64,000 nucleotides of DNA, from assembly GCA_963764365.1 (NCBI GenBank), contig CAVXSI010000019.1, forward strand, positions 1-64,000, given 5' to 3'. Origin of the DNA: VRUE01 sp963764365 (GTDB lineage Bacteria > Actinomycetota > Thermoleophilia > Solirubrobacterales > 70-9). This document shows, piece by piece, positions 18,928-27,608 of this stretch. A model generated the notes under the pieces. It worked only from the letters and a program-made list of their open reading frames with translations. It was not told the DNA's origin and ran no database searches. Numbering within the stretch: position 1 is the stretch's first letter; every line of letters starts with the position of its first letter. The position numbers were made by a program, and so were the translations under genes.

Positions 18928-19974
18928 ATGGAAGGGATGAGCCGGATGCCACCCGGGACGGAGGAGGAGGTCAGCCCAACGCTGGCCGCCTGGCTGAGCG
19001 AGCGACTCGGAGAAGAGGGCCCGTTCAGTCTCGTATACCTCAGCGGCGGCAACTCCAATGAGACCCTCCTCCTCAAGAGCCCGAGGGCGCGCAACGTCCT
19101 GCGACGACCCCCGCAGGCGACGCTCTCGCCCAGTGCGCACAGCATGGAGCGGGAGTTTCGCGTCCTCGGAGCCGTCGCCGACACCCCCGTCCCGGCCCCC
19201 ACCCCGCGTGCCCTCGCCACCCCTGACGACGAGGGCGGTCCCTTCCTGGTCATGGAGTTCGTCGATGGCTTCGCAGTCCTCGACGACCTCCCGCCCGGTT
19301 ACCCGCCGGGCCTCGAATCCCTGCGAGAGGTCGGCGAGCGCGTTGTCGAGGCGCTTGCCACGATGCATAGCGTCGACTGGCGCGCCGCCGGCCTCGAGGG
19401 ATTCGGCCGGCCCGATGGCTTCCTCGAGCGCCAGGTCGGGCGCTGGCGGGGACAGTTCGAGAGCTACCAGGTCCGCGAGATCGCCGATTTCGACTGGCTC
19501 TGCGAGTGGCTGGAAGCCAACCGCCCGCCGGCGCAGCCGCCCGGCATCATCCACGGCGACTTCCATCTGGACAACTGCCTCTTCTCGCGGGAGCCGCCGA
19601 TCGAGGTGAAGGCGATCATCGACTGGGAGATGGCGACGATCGGCGATCCCCTGCTGGACCTCGGCCTGCTGCTCGGGCTCTGGGGGCCGGACCGGGGCAG
19701 CCCGCCGGCGATCGACAACCTGCAGGGCGTCAGCCGGGTCGAGGGCGCGCCGACCCGCGAGCACCTCGCCCGGCACTACGCCGAGCACTCGGGGCGCTCG
19801 GTCGAGCACATCGACTGGTACACGTGCCTGGCGCTGTGGAAGCTGGGCGCGGTGATCGAGGGCGCCTACGCCCACTACGTCAAAGGCAACGTCGACTCCG
19901 ACTACGCCAAGTCGCTGGAGGCCGACGTGCCCCGGCTGATGGCGGAAGCCCGTCGGATCGCCGAAGCCAGCTAG
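18928..19974 (+). CDS. Phosphotransferase (APH fold), ACAD10/11 kinase-like
   Basis: Small-molecule kinase, 348 residues. Early motif YLSGGNSNETLLL then VLRRPPQATLSPSAHSMEREF, which is the ACAD10/11 kinase signature; catalytic loop HGDFHLDN near residue 209 and metal-binding IDWEMATIGDP near 231. Not an antibiotic kinase: the N-terminal pattern and neighbours point to 4-hydroxyacyl-CoA as the likely substrate. Start: GACAAT ends 7 bases before the ATG at 18928 (leaderless). An ATG at 18946 has a better Shine-Dalgarno (GGAAGGG), so a shorter form is possible. Confidence 0.82.
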   Translation: MEGMSRMPPGTEEEVSPTLAAWLSERLGEEGPFSLVYLSGGNSNETLLLKSPRARNVLRRPPQATLSPSAHSMEREFRVLGAVADTPVPAPTPRALATPDDEGGPFLVMEFVDGFAVLDDLPPGYPPGLESLREVGERVVEALATMHSVDWRAAGLEGFGRPDGFLERQVGRWRGQFESYQVREIADFDWLCEWLEANRPPAQPPGIIHGDFHLDNCLFSREPPIEVKAIIDWEMATIGDPLLDLGLLLGLWGPDRGSPPAIDNLQGVSRVEGAPTREHLARHYAEHSGRSVEHIDWYTCLALWKLGAVIEGAYAHYVKGNVDSDYAKSLEADVPRLMAEARRIAEAS

Positions 19975-19987
19975 CCGCCCGGTCGTT

Positions 19988-20049
19988 TGGAAGTCTCTAC
20001 ACGGGCTCGCGAGCGGCCCCTCGGCCGTCGGCGGCGCAGCGCCTAGCCT
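19988..20049 (+). promoter_or_regulatory. Promoter of SDR gene at 20059: box plus -10
   Basis: TGGAAGTCTCTACA at 19988-20001 and TAGCCT at 20044-20049, 42 bases apart; the start codon follows the -10 by 9 bases. Confidence 0.5.
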
Positions 20050-20058
20050 GCCCCGCGC

Positions 20059-20823
20059 ATGACCCAGATCGCCGATCCATTTCGCCTCGACGGGCGCACC
20101 GCCATTGTCACCGGTGCCTCCAGCGGGCTCGGCAACCGCTTCGCGCGGGTGCTCGCCGCGGCGGGGGCCGAGGTGCTCGCGACCGCCCGCCGGGCCGAGC
20201 GCCTGGAGGCGCTCGCCGCGGAGGTCGACGGCATCCACGCCTTCGCCTGCGACGTCACCGACCCGCAGTCGCGGGAGCTGCTGGTTGCCCACGCGGTGGA
20301 GCGCTTCGGCCGCATCGACGTCCTCGTCAACAACGCCGGGCTCGGCGGCGCCGAGCCGGCCGAGACCGAGACGGTCGCCCACTTCGAAACCGTCGTCGAC
20401 GTCAACCTGACCGCGGTCTTTGCGCTCGCGCAGCTTGCCGGCAGGCAGATGATCGACCAGGGAGCGGGCTCGATCGTCAACGTCGCCTCGATGTACGGGC
20501 TGGTCGCGGCGGCGCCGCTGAAGCAGGCCAGCTACACCGCGAGCAAGGGCGGCGTCGTCAACCTCACCCGCCAGCTGGGCGCTGAGTGGGCGCGCAAGGG
20601 GGTGCGCGTCAACGCGATCGCTCCCGGCTTCTTCCCCAGCGAGATGACGACCGACGTCTGGGAGGACGAACGCACGCTGACCTGGCTGCGCCGCCGGGCG
20701 CCGATCGGGCGCACGGGCGAGTCCCACGAGCTGGACGGGGCGCTGCTGCTCCTCGCCAGCGACGCCGGCTCCTACATGGTCGGCCAGACGCTCGCCGTCG
20801 ACGGCGGCTGGACCGCGATCTGA
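20059..20823 (+). CDS. SDR oxidoreductase, FabG-like
   Basis: Intact 254-residue classical SDR: TGASSGLG cofactor motif, NNAGLGG, Ser in VNVASMYG, YTASKGGV with the catalytic Tyr-Lys, and C-terminal LAVDGGWTAI. Probably oxidises a 3- or 4-hydroxyacyl-CoA. It lies between two kinase genes; in levulinate operons an SDR accompanies the kinase, so a role in the same hydroxy-acid route is reasonable. No ribosome site is visible and the -10 is close to the ATG, as expected for a leaderless message. Confidence 0.83.
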   Translation: MTQIADPFRLDGRTAIVTGASSGLGNRFARVLAAAGAEVLATARRAERLEALAAEVDGIHAFACDVTDPQSRELLVAHAVERFGRIDVLVNNAGLGGAEPAETETVAHFETVVDVNLTAVFALAQLAGRQMIDQGAGSIVNVASMYGLVAAAPLKQASYTASKGGVVNLTRQLGAEWARKGVRVNAIAPGFFPSEMTTDVWEDERTLTWLRRRAPIGRTGESHELDGALLLLASDAGSYMVGQTLAVDGGWTAI

Positions 20824-20835
20824 GCGCCCGAGACG

Positions 20836-21892
20836 GTGACGTCCTCGAACCTCACGTCGGCAGAGGTCCCCGGGATCGACCGCGACCGGGTCGCCGCCTG
20901 GCTGGTCCGCCGCGACGAGGGGCTGAAGCCGCCGTTCGCCTACGAGCTGGTCGCCGGCGGCCGCTCGAACCTGACCTTCCGGATCGAGGACGCCGGCGGG
21001 CGCGAATTCGTGCTGCGTCGACCGCCGCTCGGCCACACACTGCCATCGGCGCACGACATGGGGCGCGAGTACCGGATCCTCTCGGCGCTGCAGGACAGCA
21101 CCGTGCCGGTCCCGCGCCCGATCGCGATCTGCGAGGACGCACGCGGTCAGCGGCGCCACCTTCTACGCGATGGAGTACGTCGACGGTTGGGTCCTGCGGG
21201 CGCCGGAGGTGACCGAAGGGGCCTTCCCGACGCTCGCCGAGCGGGCCAGCATCGCGGACTCGCTGGTCTCGGTTCTGGTCGACCTCCACCTCGTCGACCC
21301 CGGGGCCGTCGGCCTCGGCGAGCTGGGGCGGCACGGCGGCTACATCGAGCGGCAGCTGAAGCGTTGGAACCGGCAGTGGGCGGACGCCAAGACCCGCGAG
21401 ATACCGGCGGTCGAGGAGGTCTTCGCGCGCCTCAGCGCGAGCGTGCCCGAGCAGCAGCGGGTCAGCATCGTCCACGGCGACTACCGGCTCGACAACGTCG
21501 TCTCCGGTCGCGACGCGACCGTCGCCGCCGTCCTCGACTGGGAGCTCTGCACGCTCGGCGACCCGCTCGCGGACCTCGGCGGCCTGCTCGTCTCCTGGGT
21601 CCAGGAGGGCGAGGACGACACCCACGCGCTGGGGGGCACGCCGAGCGCGCTGCCCGGGTTCCCCACCCGGGAGGAGATCGTCGCCACCTACGGCGAGCGG
21701 TCCGGCCTCGACGTCTCCGGGATCGACTACTACCTCGCCTTCGCCTACTGGAAGCTCGCCTGCATCGGCGAGGGCGTCTACGCGCGCTACCGGGCCGGCG
21801 TGATGGGCGACGCCAGCGTCTCGCTCGAGGACCTGGCGCGGCGGGTCGACCGCCTCGCCGAGCTCGCCGAGGCGACCTGCCGCCGGCCCTGA
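20836..21892 (+). CDS. Phosphotransferase (APH fold), second acyl-kinase-like gene (one frameshift)
   Basis: Related to the gene at 18928: VAGGRSNLTFRI, VLRRPPLGHTLPSAHDMGREYRI, catalytic loop HGDYRLDN and LDWELCTLGDP. About 352 residues with an extra base near 21146 removed. GTG start 12 bases after the SDR stop, so probably in the same transcript. The two kinases differ enough in sequence to serve different substrates. It is convergent with the MaoC-like gene, one base apart. Confidence 0.75.
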
Positions 21893-21893
21893 G

Positions 21894-22397
21894 CTACTCG
21901 CCGGAGGAGGCGGCCGGCGGCGTGAACAGCCGGGTGATCGCCTCGGCGACGCAGACCGGCTTCTCGGCGCCCTCGCACTCGAAGGTCTGCAGCACCGTGA
22001 CCTGGATCCCGCCCGGCACGTCGTCGACCGCCTCGAGCTTGGCCCGCATCCGCAGCCTCGCGCCGACCGGGGCCGGGGCCGGGAAGCGCACCTTGCCGTA
22101 GCCGTAGTTGACCCCGAGCTCGAAGCCGCGGATCTCGTAGATCTCGTAGCTGCAGCGGGGCCCGAGGCTGAGCGTCATCAGGCCGTGGACGATCGAGCCG
22201 CCGAACGGGGTCTCGCGCGCGGCGCGCTCGGGGTCGACGTGGATCCAGTAGCGGTCGCCGGTGACGTCGGCGAAGGTGTCGACGTCGTCCTGCGGCATCG
22301 CGATCCAGGAGGAGACGCCGAGCTCCTCGCCGACCAGCTGGCGCAGGCCCTCGACCCCGTCGATCTTCAGATCCGCCTCGATGTCCGCGAAGGCCAT
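21894..22397 (-). CDS. MaoC-like (R)-specific enoyl-CoA hydratase
   Basis: Single hotdog domain of 167 residues. The catalytic Asp-His pair is in FADVTGDRYWIHVDPERA, followed by PFGGSIVHGLMTLSL; VNYGYGKVRFPAPAPVG is the family's second half. Expected to hydrate 2-enoyl-CoA to the (R)-3-hydroxy form. TAAGCT (reverse of 22404-22409) lies 6 bases before the ATG, so the message is probably leaderless. Divergent from an SDR gene. Confidence 0.84.
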   Translation of the reverse strand: MAFADIEADLKIDGVEGLRQLVGEELGVSSWIAMPQDDVDTFADVTGDRYWIHVDPERAARETPFGGSIVHGLMTLSLGPRCSYEIYEIRGFELGVNYGYGKVRFPAPAPVGARLRMRAKLEAVDDVPGGIQVTVLQTFECEGAEKPVCVAEAITRLFTPPAASSGE

Positions 22398-22452
22398 GCG
22401 CCGAGCTTAGGCGACGGCGAGGGCCGCCGCCCCGGGGCGCGCGGCCGGCGCC

Positions 22453-22467
22453 TGGAGATCTTCGACA
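22453..22467 (+). promoter_or_regulatory. Shared regulatory box between MaoC and SDR genes
   Basis: TGGAGATCTTCGACA. Distances are 43 bases to the leftward -10 TAAGCT (reverse of 22404-22409) and 45 bases to a rightward GATGAT at 22513-22518. Confidence 0.5.
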
Positions 22468-22572
22468 GGGCGACGGCCGCGCCGCGGCCTGCCGCGGGGC
22501 GCGGGCCGCGGCGATGATCCAGTCCCCGGTTTGCGGGAGCGAAGAGGGTCCAAACCGACAGAAGGAGACTTT

Positions 22573-23400
22573 GTGGGCACGCTGGATGGCAAGGCCGCGA
22601 TCGTCACCGGCTCGGCTCGCGGCATCGGCCGCGCCGTCGCGGAGCTGCTGACCGAGCGCGGAGCGAAGGTGGTCGTCAACGACCTCGACGGCGAGGTCGC
22701 CGAGCAGGCCGCGGAGGAGATCGGAGGCGGCGCCGTCGCCTTCTCGGGCGACCTGACGAAGGGCGACACCCCCGACCGGCTGGTCGCGACCGCGGTCGAC
22801 GCCTTCGGCAAGCTGGACATCGTCGTCAACAACGCCGGCTACACCTGGGACGGGCCGATCCACAAGATGACCGACCGCCAGTTCCAGGCGATGCTGGACA
22901 TCCACACGGTCGTCCCCTTCCGGGTTCTGCGGGCGGCGGCGCCGCACTTCCGCGACCCGGCGAAAAAGGAGAAATCCGAAGGCGTCGAGGTGTTCCGCAA
23001 GGTCGTCAACGTGACCTCGGTCTCCGGCGTCTTCGGCAGCGCCGGCCAGGCGAACTACGCCTCCGCCAAGGCCGGTCTGATCGGCCTCACGAAGACGGTG
23101 GCCAAGGAGTGGGGGGCGCTCAAGGTCAACGTCAACGCGGTCGCCTTCGGCTTCGTCGAAACCCGCCTCACCGCCTCCAAAGAGGAGGCCGGGACCTTCG
23201 ACGCCGACGGCGAGCAGATCGAGCTGGGGATCTCCGACCAGGTGCGCGAGATGGCCTCGGCGATGATCCCCTTCGGGCGCGGCGCCAGCACCGAGGAGGC
23301 GGCGGCCGTGATCGGCTTCCTCTGCTCGCCGGAGTCGAACTACGTGCAGGGCCAGGTCGTCCCGGTCGCCGGCGGCCTCGCCGCGGGGATGATGAGCTGA
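22573..23400 (+). CDS. SDR oxidoreductase, 3-hydroxyacyl-CoA dehydrogenase-like
   Basis: Intact, 275 residues: TGSARGIG, NNAGYTWDGP, Ser in VNVTSVSG, YASAKAGLIG, and a longer C-terminal part with VQGQVVPVAGG. The insertion PAKKEKSEGVEVFRK before the catalytic Ser is characteristic of a subgroup near FabG4-like enzymes. GTG at 22573 is preceded by AAGGAG at good spacing, so this message has a leader. The TGA overlaps the ATG of the following crotonase (TGATG). Confidence 0.83.
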   Translation: MGTLDGKAAIVTGSARGIGRAVAELLTERGAKVVVNDLDGEVAEQAAEEIGGGAVAFSGDLTKGDTPDRLVATAVDAFGKLDIVVNNAGYTWDGPIHKMTDRQFQAMLDIHTVVPFRVLRAAAPHFRDPAKKEKSEGVEVFRKVVNVTSVSGVFGSAGQANYASAKAGLIGLTKTVAKEWGALKVNVNAVAFGFVETRLTASKEEAGTFDADGEQIELGISDQVREMASAMIPFGRGASTEEAAAVIGFLCSPESNYVQGQVVPVAGGLAAGMMS

Positions 23401-24202
23401 TGGCCTACGAGAACCTCAGCATCGAGTCCTCCGGCCGAGGGCGTCGCGCGGATCGTCCTGGAACGGCCCGAGCGGCTCAACGCGCTCAGCTGGGAGCTGG
23501 TCGAAGAGCTGCACGGGGCGATCGCCGAGATCGGCGCCGACGAGTCGGTCCGGGTCGCGATCCTGACCGGCGCCGGGCGCGGCTTCTGCAGCGGCGTCGA
23601 CATCAAGTCCGACGACGCCGTCGGCACGGTCGACGGCCCGCTCGACGTCTACCGCCGCCAGGAGCTGATCGCCTCGCTCTCGACGGCGCTGAAGAACATG
23701 CCCCAGCCCGTGGTCGCCGCCGTCAACGGGCCGGCCGCCGGCGGCGGGCTGGCGCTGGCGCTGGCCTGCGACGTCCGGCTCTGCGCCCCGGCAGGCGCGC
23801 TTCAACGTCGCCTTCGTCCGCATCGGGCTCTCCGGCTGCGACATCGGCGTCTCCTACATGCTGCCGCGCATCGTCGGCCTCGGCATCGCCTCCGAGATGA
23901 TGCTGACCGGCCGCCTCGTCGAGGCCGAGGAGGCGCTGCGGATCGGGCTCGTCAACCGCGTCGTGCCCGCCGAGGAGTTGCTCTCCGCCGCCGAGCAGGT
24001 GGCGGGGGAAATCGCCGCCAACTCGCCGTTCGGGGTGCGGATGACCAAGCAGGTGCTGCACCGGAACGTCGACGCCCAGTCGCTGGAGTCGGCGATCGAG
24101 CTGGAGAACCGGACGCAGGTGATCGCGACGCGGACGGAGGACATGGCCGAGGCGCTCGGGGCCTTCCTCGAGAAGCGGAAGCCGAGCTTCAAGGGTCGAT
24201 AG
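23400..24202 (+). CDS. Enoyl-CoA hydratase/isomerase family protein (two frameshifts)
   Basis: Crotonase fold, about 267 residues after removing extra bases near 23443 and 23795. Oxyanion segments GRGFCSGVDIKS and AVNGPAAGGGLALALACDVR; then FVRIGLSGCDIGVSYMLPRIVG and the tail FLEKRKPSFKGR. The SGCDIGVSY form is seen in a large actinobacterial group of unknown substrate. Translationally coupled to the SDR upstream. Confidence 0.75.
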
Positions 24203-24205
24203 TCC

Positions 24206-24211
24206 TACACT
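24206..24211 (+). promoter_or_regulatory. Possible -10 of the PucR gene
   Basis: TACACT in the 78-base gap before the regulator gene. No matching 14-base box was seen at the usual upstream distance, unlike most promoters here. Confidence 0.3.
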
Positions 24212-24280
24212 TTGGCTTGACCGGACGAGGCCGGATTGCCAAGCTGGTCTGAGGAGCGCAGGGAGAAGGGTGTGTCTCAT

Positions 24281-26161
24281 ATGGCAGTCGATTTGATTTC
24301 CTCGCCTCCGGGGTCCGCGGGCAGCGGCGACCGGGGCAGCCGCGAGGTCGCCTACCGCGAGGCGATCCGGGCCTTCTCGGATGTCGCCGTGGCGCTGCGC
24401 GAAGTGGTCGACCGCGACGAGTTGCTGCATCTCGCCGCGCGCAAGATGTGCGAGCTGGTCGGGGTCTCCCGCTGCAGCGTCTACCTGCGTGACGACGACA
24501 CCGGTCTCTACCGCGGGCAGGTCGGCCATGCCGACCACGACATCGATCCGATGATCAAGCGCCTCACCGGCGGGGTCGAGGCCGACGGGTTCACGAAGGA
24601 GATCGTCCGCCTGCGCGAGCCGGTCGTGATCAACGACGCGCTGCGCGACCCGCGGGCCGTCCGCTCGACGATGCGGACCTGGCGCGTACGCTCGATGATG
24701 GGCGTGCCGATGGTCCTGCGCGACGAGGTGATCGGCATCTTCTTCCTCGACTCCGAGGACAAGGCGCGCGAGTTCTGCGAGCTCGATCGCGATCTCTCCT
24801 CCGCCTTCGCCGAGCTGGCCGCGGTCGCCATCTACCAGGGCGAGCTGCTGCGCGAGCTGCGCGAGAGCAGCCAGACCGTCGCCCGCCAGAACCAGGCCCT
24901 GCGCCGGGCCGCCGCCGTCGACGAGCGCTTCACCCGGCTGGTGATCAGCGGCGGCAGCCTGCGCGAGATCGCCGAGGCGGTGACCGAGCTGACCAGCAAG
25001 CCGTGCATGATCTGCGACCCGGAGATGAACACCCTCGCCTCCGCCGCGCCCGAGCGCGGCGGCTCCGCCCATCTCGTCGGCGAGGACGCCGGCCTGCGCT
25101 CGCAGATCGGCGCCGAGATCTCCCGGCTCGCGACCGACAAGAACTCGGTGATCGGGCCGTTCCCGCGCGCCGGGGTCAACGTTCGGCTGCTGGTGGCGCC
25201 GGTCACCGTCCGCGATGGCCACTGGGCGAGCCTGGTGCTGGGCGAGGTGGGGAGCCCGTTCAGCAACTTCGACCTGCTGATCGGCCGTCGCGTCGCCAGC
25301 ATCATCGCGCTCGAGATGAGCGCCGAGCGCCGCGCCGCGCTCGCCGAGTGGAACGCGCGGGCCTCGCTCGCCGCCGAGCTGATCCGCGGCAACCGGGACA
25401 TCGCCCACGTCGAGAGGCGCGCCAACTTCCTCGGCGTCTCGCTCGACGCCCCGCACGTCCTCGCCCTGGTCAGCTGGCGCGACGGGGACCTCCAGCAACT
25501 GCCCGACGCCGAGGAAGTGGTCGAGGCGGTGCAGCGGGTGGCGCCGGGGACGGCGGTTCTCGCGACCGGCGTCGTCGAGGGGATCGCGCTGATCCTCGAG
25601 CTGCCGCGGGACGAGCCCGTCGCCGTCGGGGTCGATCGCATCAAGGCTGACCTCAGCGCCGCTTTTTTTGACCTCGAACCGAACGGACGATTGGTCGGTG
25701 GAATCTCGATGCGCTGCCTCGGCGCCGAGGACTACGTCCGCGCCTACGAGCAGGCGCGCCAGGTCGTCTTCTGCATCGACGCCTACGGCCCCCCCGGCAC
25801 GATCCAGGTGCTGAGCGCCGACGACCTCGGCCCCGGCCGGCTGCTCCTCGCCGGCACCGACCCGGCGGAGGCGCGCCGCTTCACAGAGGAATCGATCGGG
25901 CCGCTGATCGAGGACGAGGCGCCGGCGGAGCTGCTGGAGACGCTCGTCTGCTTCTTCGAGAACGGTCGCAGCGTGCGCCGCTCGGCGACCGCGCTGGAGG
26001 TGCACGAGAACACGATCCGCTACCGGCTGAGCCGGATCGAGAAGCTGACCGGGATGGACATCGCGGCCGACTGCTCGGCCCAGCTCAGCGCTCAGATCGC
26101 GCTTCTGGTCCTCCGCCTCCAGGGCGGGTTCGCGGAGGAGCTTCAGCTAAAGGCCGAGTGA
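24281..26161 (+). CDS. GAF-domain PucR/CdaR-family transcriptional regulator
   Basis: A 626-residue cytoplasmic regulator. N-terminal GAF domain roughly residues 30-185 (DELLHLAARKMCELVGVSRCSVYL, then GVPMVLRDEVIGIFFLDS), a coiled linker, a middle CdaR-like domain, and a C-terminal PucR helix-turn-helix: FFENGRSVRRSATALEVHENTIRYRLSRI. The GAF domain suggests a small ligand, perhaps an acyl-CoA. ATG at 24281 chosen because GGGAGAAGGG lies 10 bases upstream; an in-frame GTG at 24272 is too close. It is the only large regulator in the first 40 kb and a candidate controller of the surrounding genes. Its end overlaps the convergent acyl-CoA dehydrogenase by 15 bases. Confidence 0.85.
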   Translation: MAVDLISSPPGSAGSGDRGSREVAYREAIRAFSDVAVALREVVDRDELLHLAARKMCELVGVSRCSVYLRDDDTGLYRGQVGHADHDIDPMIKRLTGGVEADGFTKEIVRLREPVVINDALRDPRAVRSTMRTWRVRSMMGVPMVLRDEVIGIFFLDSEDKAREFCELDRDLSSAFAELAAVAIYQGELLRELRESSQTVARQNQALRRAAAVDERFTRLVISGGSLREIAEAVTELTSKPCMICDPEMNTLASAAPERGGSAHLVGEDAGLRSQIGAEISRLATDKNSVIGPFPRAGVNVRLLVAPVTVRDGHWASLVLGEVGSPFSNFDLLIGRRVASIIALEMSAERRAALAEWNARASLAAELIRGNRDIAHVERRANFLGVSLDAPHVLALVSWRDGDLQQLPDAEEVVEAVQRVAPGTAVLATGVVEGIALILELPRDEPVAVGVDRIKADLSAAFFDLEPNGRLVGGISMRCLGAEDYVRAYEQARQVVFCIDAYGPPGTIQVLSADDLGPGRLLLAGTDPAEARRFTEESIGPLIEDEAPAELLETLVCFFENGRSVRRSATALEVHENTIRYRLSRIEKLTGMDIAADCSAQLSAQIALLVLRLQGGFAEELQLKAE

Positions 26162-27290
26162 GCGGCCGACGATCTCCTTCATGATCTCGCTGGTGCCGCC
26201 GTAGATGCGGGTCACCCGCGCGTCCTTCCACAGGCGCGAGATCTCGTACTCTTCCATGTAGCCGTAGCCGCCGTGGAGCTGCACGCAGGAGTCCATGATC
26301 CGGCCCTGCAGCTCGGTCGTCCAGAGCTTGGCGCCGGCCGCCTCGACCGCGGTCAGCTCGCCGGCCACGTGCGCGGCGATGCAGGTGTCGACGTAGGCGC
26401 GGCCGACCTGGACCTCGGTGGTCATCTCGGCGAGCTTGAACCGGTTCGCCTGGAAGCTCCCGATCGGTTTGCCGAAGGCATTGCGCTCGCGCGCGTAGTC
26501 GAGCGTGATCTGCAGCGCCCGTTCAGCGGCGGCAACCCCGGTGACGGCCATCGAGAGGCGCTCCTGGGCGAGGTTGCTCATCAGGTAGTGCAGCCCTTTG
26601 CCGGGCTCGCCGAGCACGTTCTCGACCGGGACGGCGACGTCCTCGAGGAAGAGCTCGGCGGTGTCCTGCGCCTTGCGCCCGACCTTGGGCAGCTTGCGGC
26701 CGCGGTTGAACCCGTCCATCTGGGATTCGACCCCGAACAGGCCCATCCCCTCGACGCCCTCCTCGCCCTTGACGTAGGCGGCGACCACGATCAGGTCGGC
26801 CTGGATGCCGTTGCTGACGAAGGTCTTCGAGCCGCTGACCCGGTAGTGGTCGCCGTCGCGCGTCGCCGTCGCCGCCATCCCGCGCAGGTCCGAGCCGGCG
26901 CCGGGCTCGCTCATCGCGACCGCGATGATCGTCTCGCCGCTGGTCACCTTCGGCAGCCAGCGACGCCTTCTGCTCGTCGTTGGTGAGGTCGAGCAGGTAG
27001 GGCAGGACGATGTCGTTGGTCAGGTTGAAGTTGTCGCCGACGGCGCCGGTCAGCGCCACCTCCTCGTCGATCACGGTGTTGAAGCGGAAGTCCCGCTGTC
27101 CCGCGCCGCCGTGCTCCTCGGGAGCGGCGAAGCCGACCAGGCCCTGGCGGGCGGCCTTGAACCAGAAGTCGCGGTCGACGAGGCCGGCGGCCTCCCAGCT
27201 CTCGGTGTGGGGCACCGCCTCCTTGAGCAGGAAGCTGCGGACCGACTCGCGGAAGTCGTCGTGCTCGGCTTGGAAGATCGTCCGCTTCAT
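26147..27290 (-). CDS. Acyl-CoA dehydrogenase (one frameshift)
   Basis: Conventional ACAD of about 380 residues. AMSEPGAGSDLRGM and FVSNGIQADLIVVAAY in the beta domain, then ERNAFGKPIGSFQANRFKLAEM, QLHGGYGYMEEYEISRLWKDARV and IYGGTSEIMKEIVGRSLG; the Tyr-Gly-Gly-Thr-Ser-Glu form matches long-chain and branched-chain dehydrogenases. An extra base lies near 26955. The ATG overlaps the stop of the biotin carrier gene (TGATG), so the two are coupled, which is an unusual pairing. Confidence 0.78.
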
Positions 27291-27502
27291 CAGTCGACCA
27301 CCACCACGGTGTCGCCCTCTTCGACCGACTGGCCCTCCTCGCAGGTGATCGAGACCACCGTGCCGGCGACCTCGGACTCGACCGGCATCTCCATCTTCAT
27401 CGACTCGAGGATGGCGACGACGTCTCCGACCGCGATGCTGTCTCCCACCGCGCACTCGATTTTCCACACGGTGCCGGTTATGTGCGCGTCTATGTCAGGC
27501 AA
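27290..27502 (-). CDS. Small biotin/lipoyl carrier protein
   Basis: A 70-residue single biotinyl domain: GTVWKIECAVGDSI, the biotin site ILESMKMEMPV with Lys36, and a C-terminal GDTVVVVD. As a free subunit it would carry carboxyl-biotin for an acyl-CoA carboxylase. TTG start with AAGGAG five bases upstream. No biotin carboxylase gene is in the window; a carboxyltransferase subunit lies at 37029 and biotin synthesis genes at 53462. Confidence 0.82.
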   Translation of the reverse strand: MPDIDAHITGTVWKIECAVGDSIAVGDVVAILESMKMEMPVESEVAGTVVSITCEEGQSVEEGDTVVVVD

Positions 27503-27532
27503 CAGGGCTCCTTTTTCGGGCGACTTTCCCCC

Positions 27533-27594
27533 TTTCTATCCAGCCCGCCGCGGGCCGCCAGGGCCGCCGCGGCCCTTCGTTGTCGAAATCGCCG
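27533..27594 (-). promoter_or_regulatory. Promoter of the biotin carrier/ACAD pair
   Basis: Reverse-strand box CGGCGATTTCGACA (27581-27594) and TAGAAA (27533-27538) 42 bases further on; leader of about 30 bases with AAGGAG before the TTG at 27502. The box closely resembles the one at 11825. Confidence 0.4.
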
Positions 27595-27608
27595 ACGGCC
27601 GGGACGGC

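Noticed and set aside
18928..19974. Aminoglycoside-resistance kinase
   Set aside because: The APH fold is present, but the N-terminal motif and the partner dehydrogenase and HAD genes match the acyl-kinase group.
24206..24280. 14-base regulatory box upstream of the PucR gene
   Set aside because: A -10-like TACACT is present, but the sequence at the expected distance shows no acceptable match.
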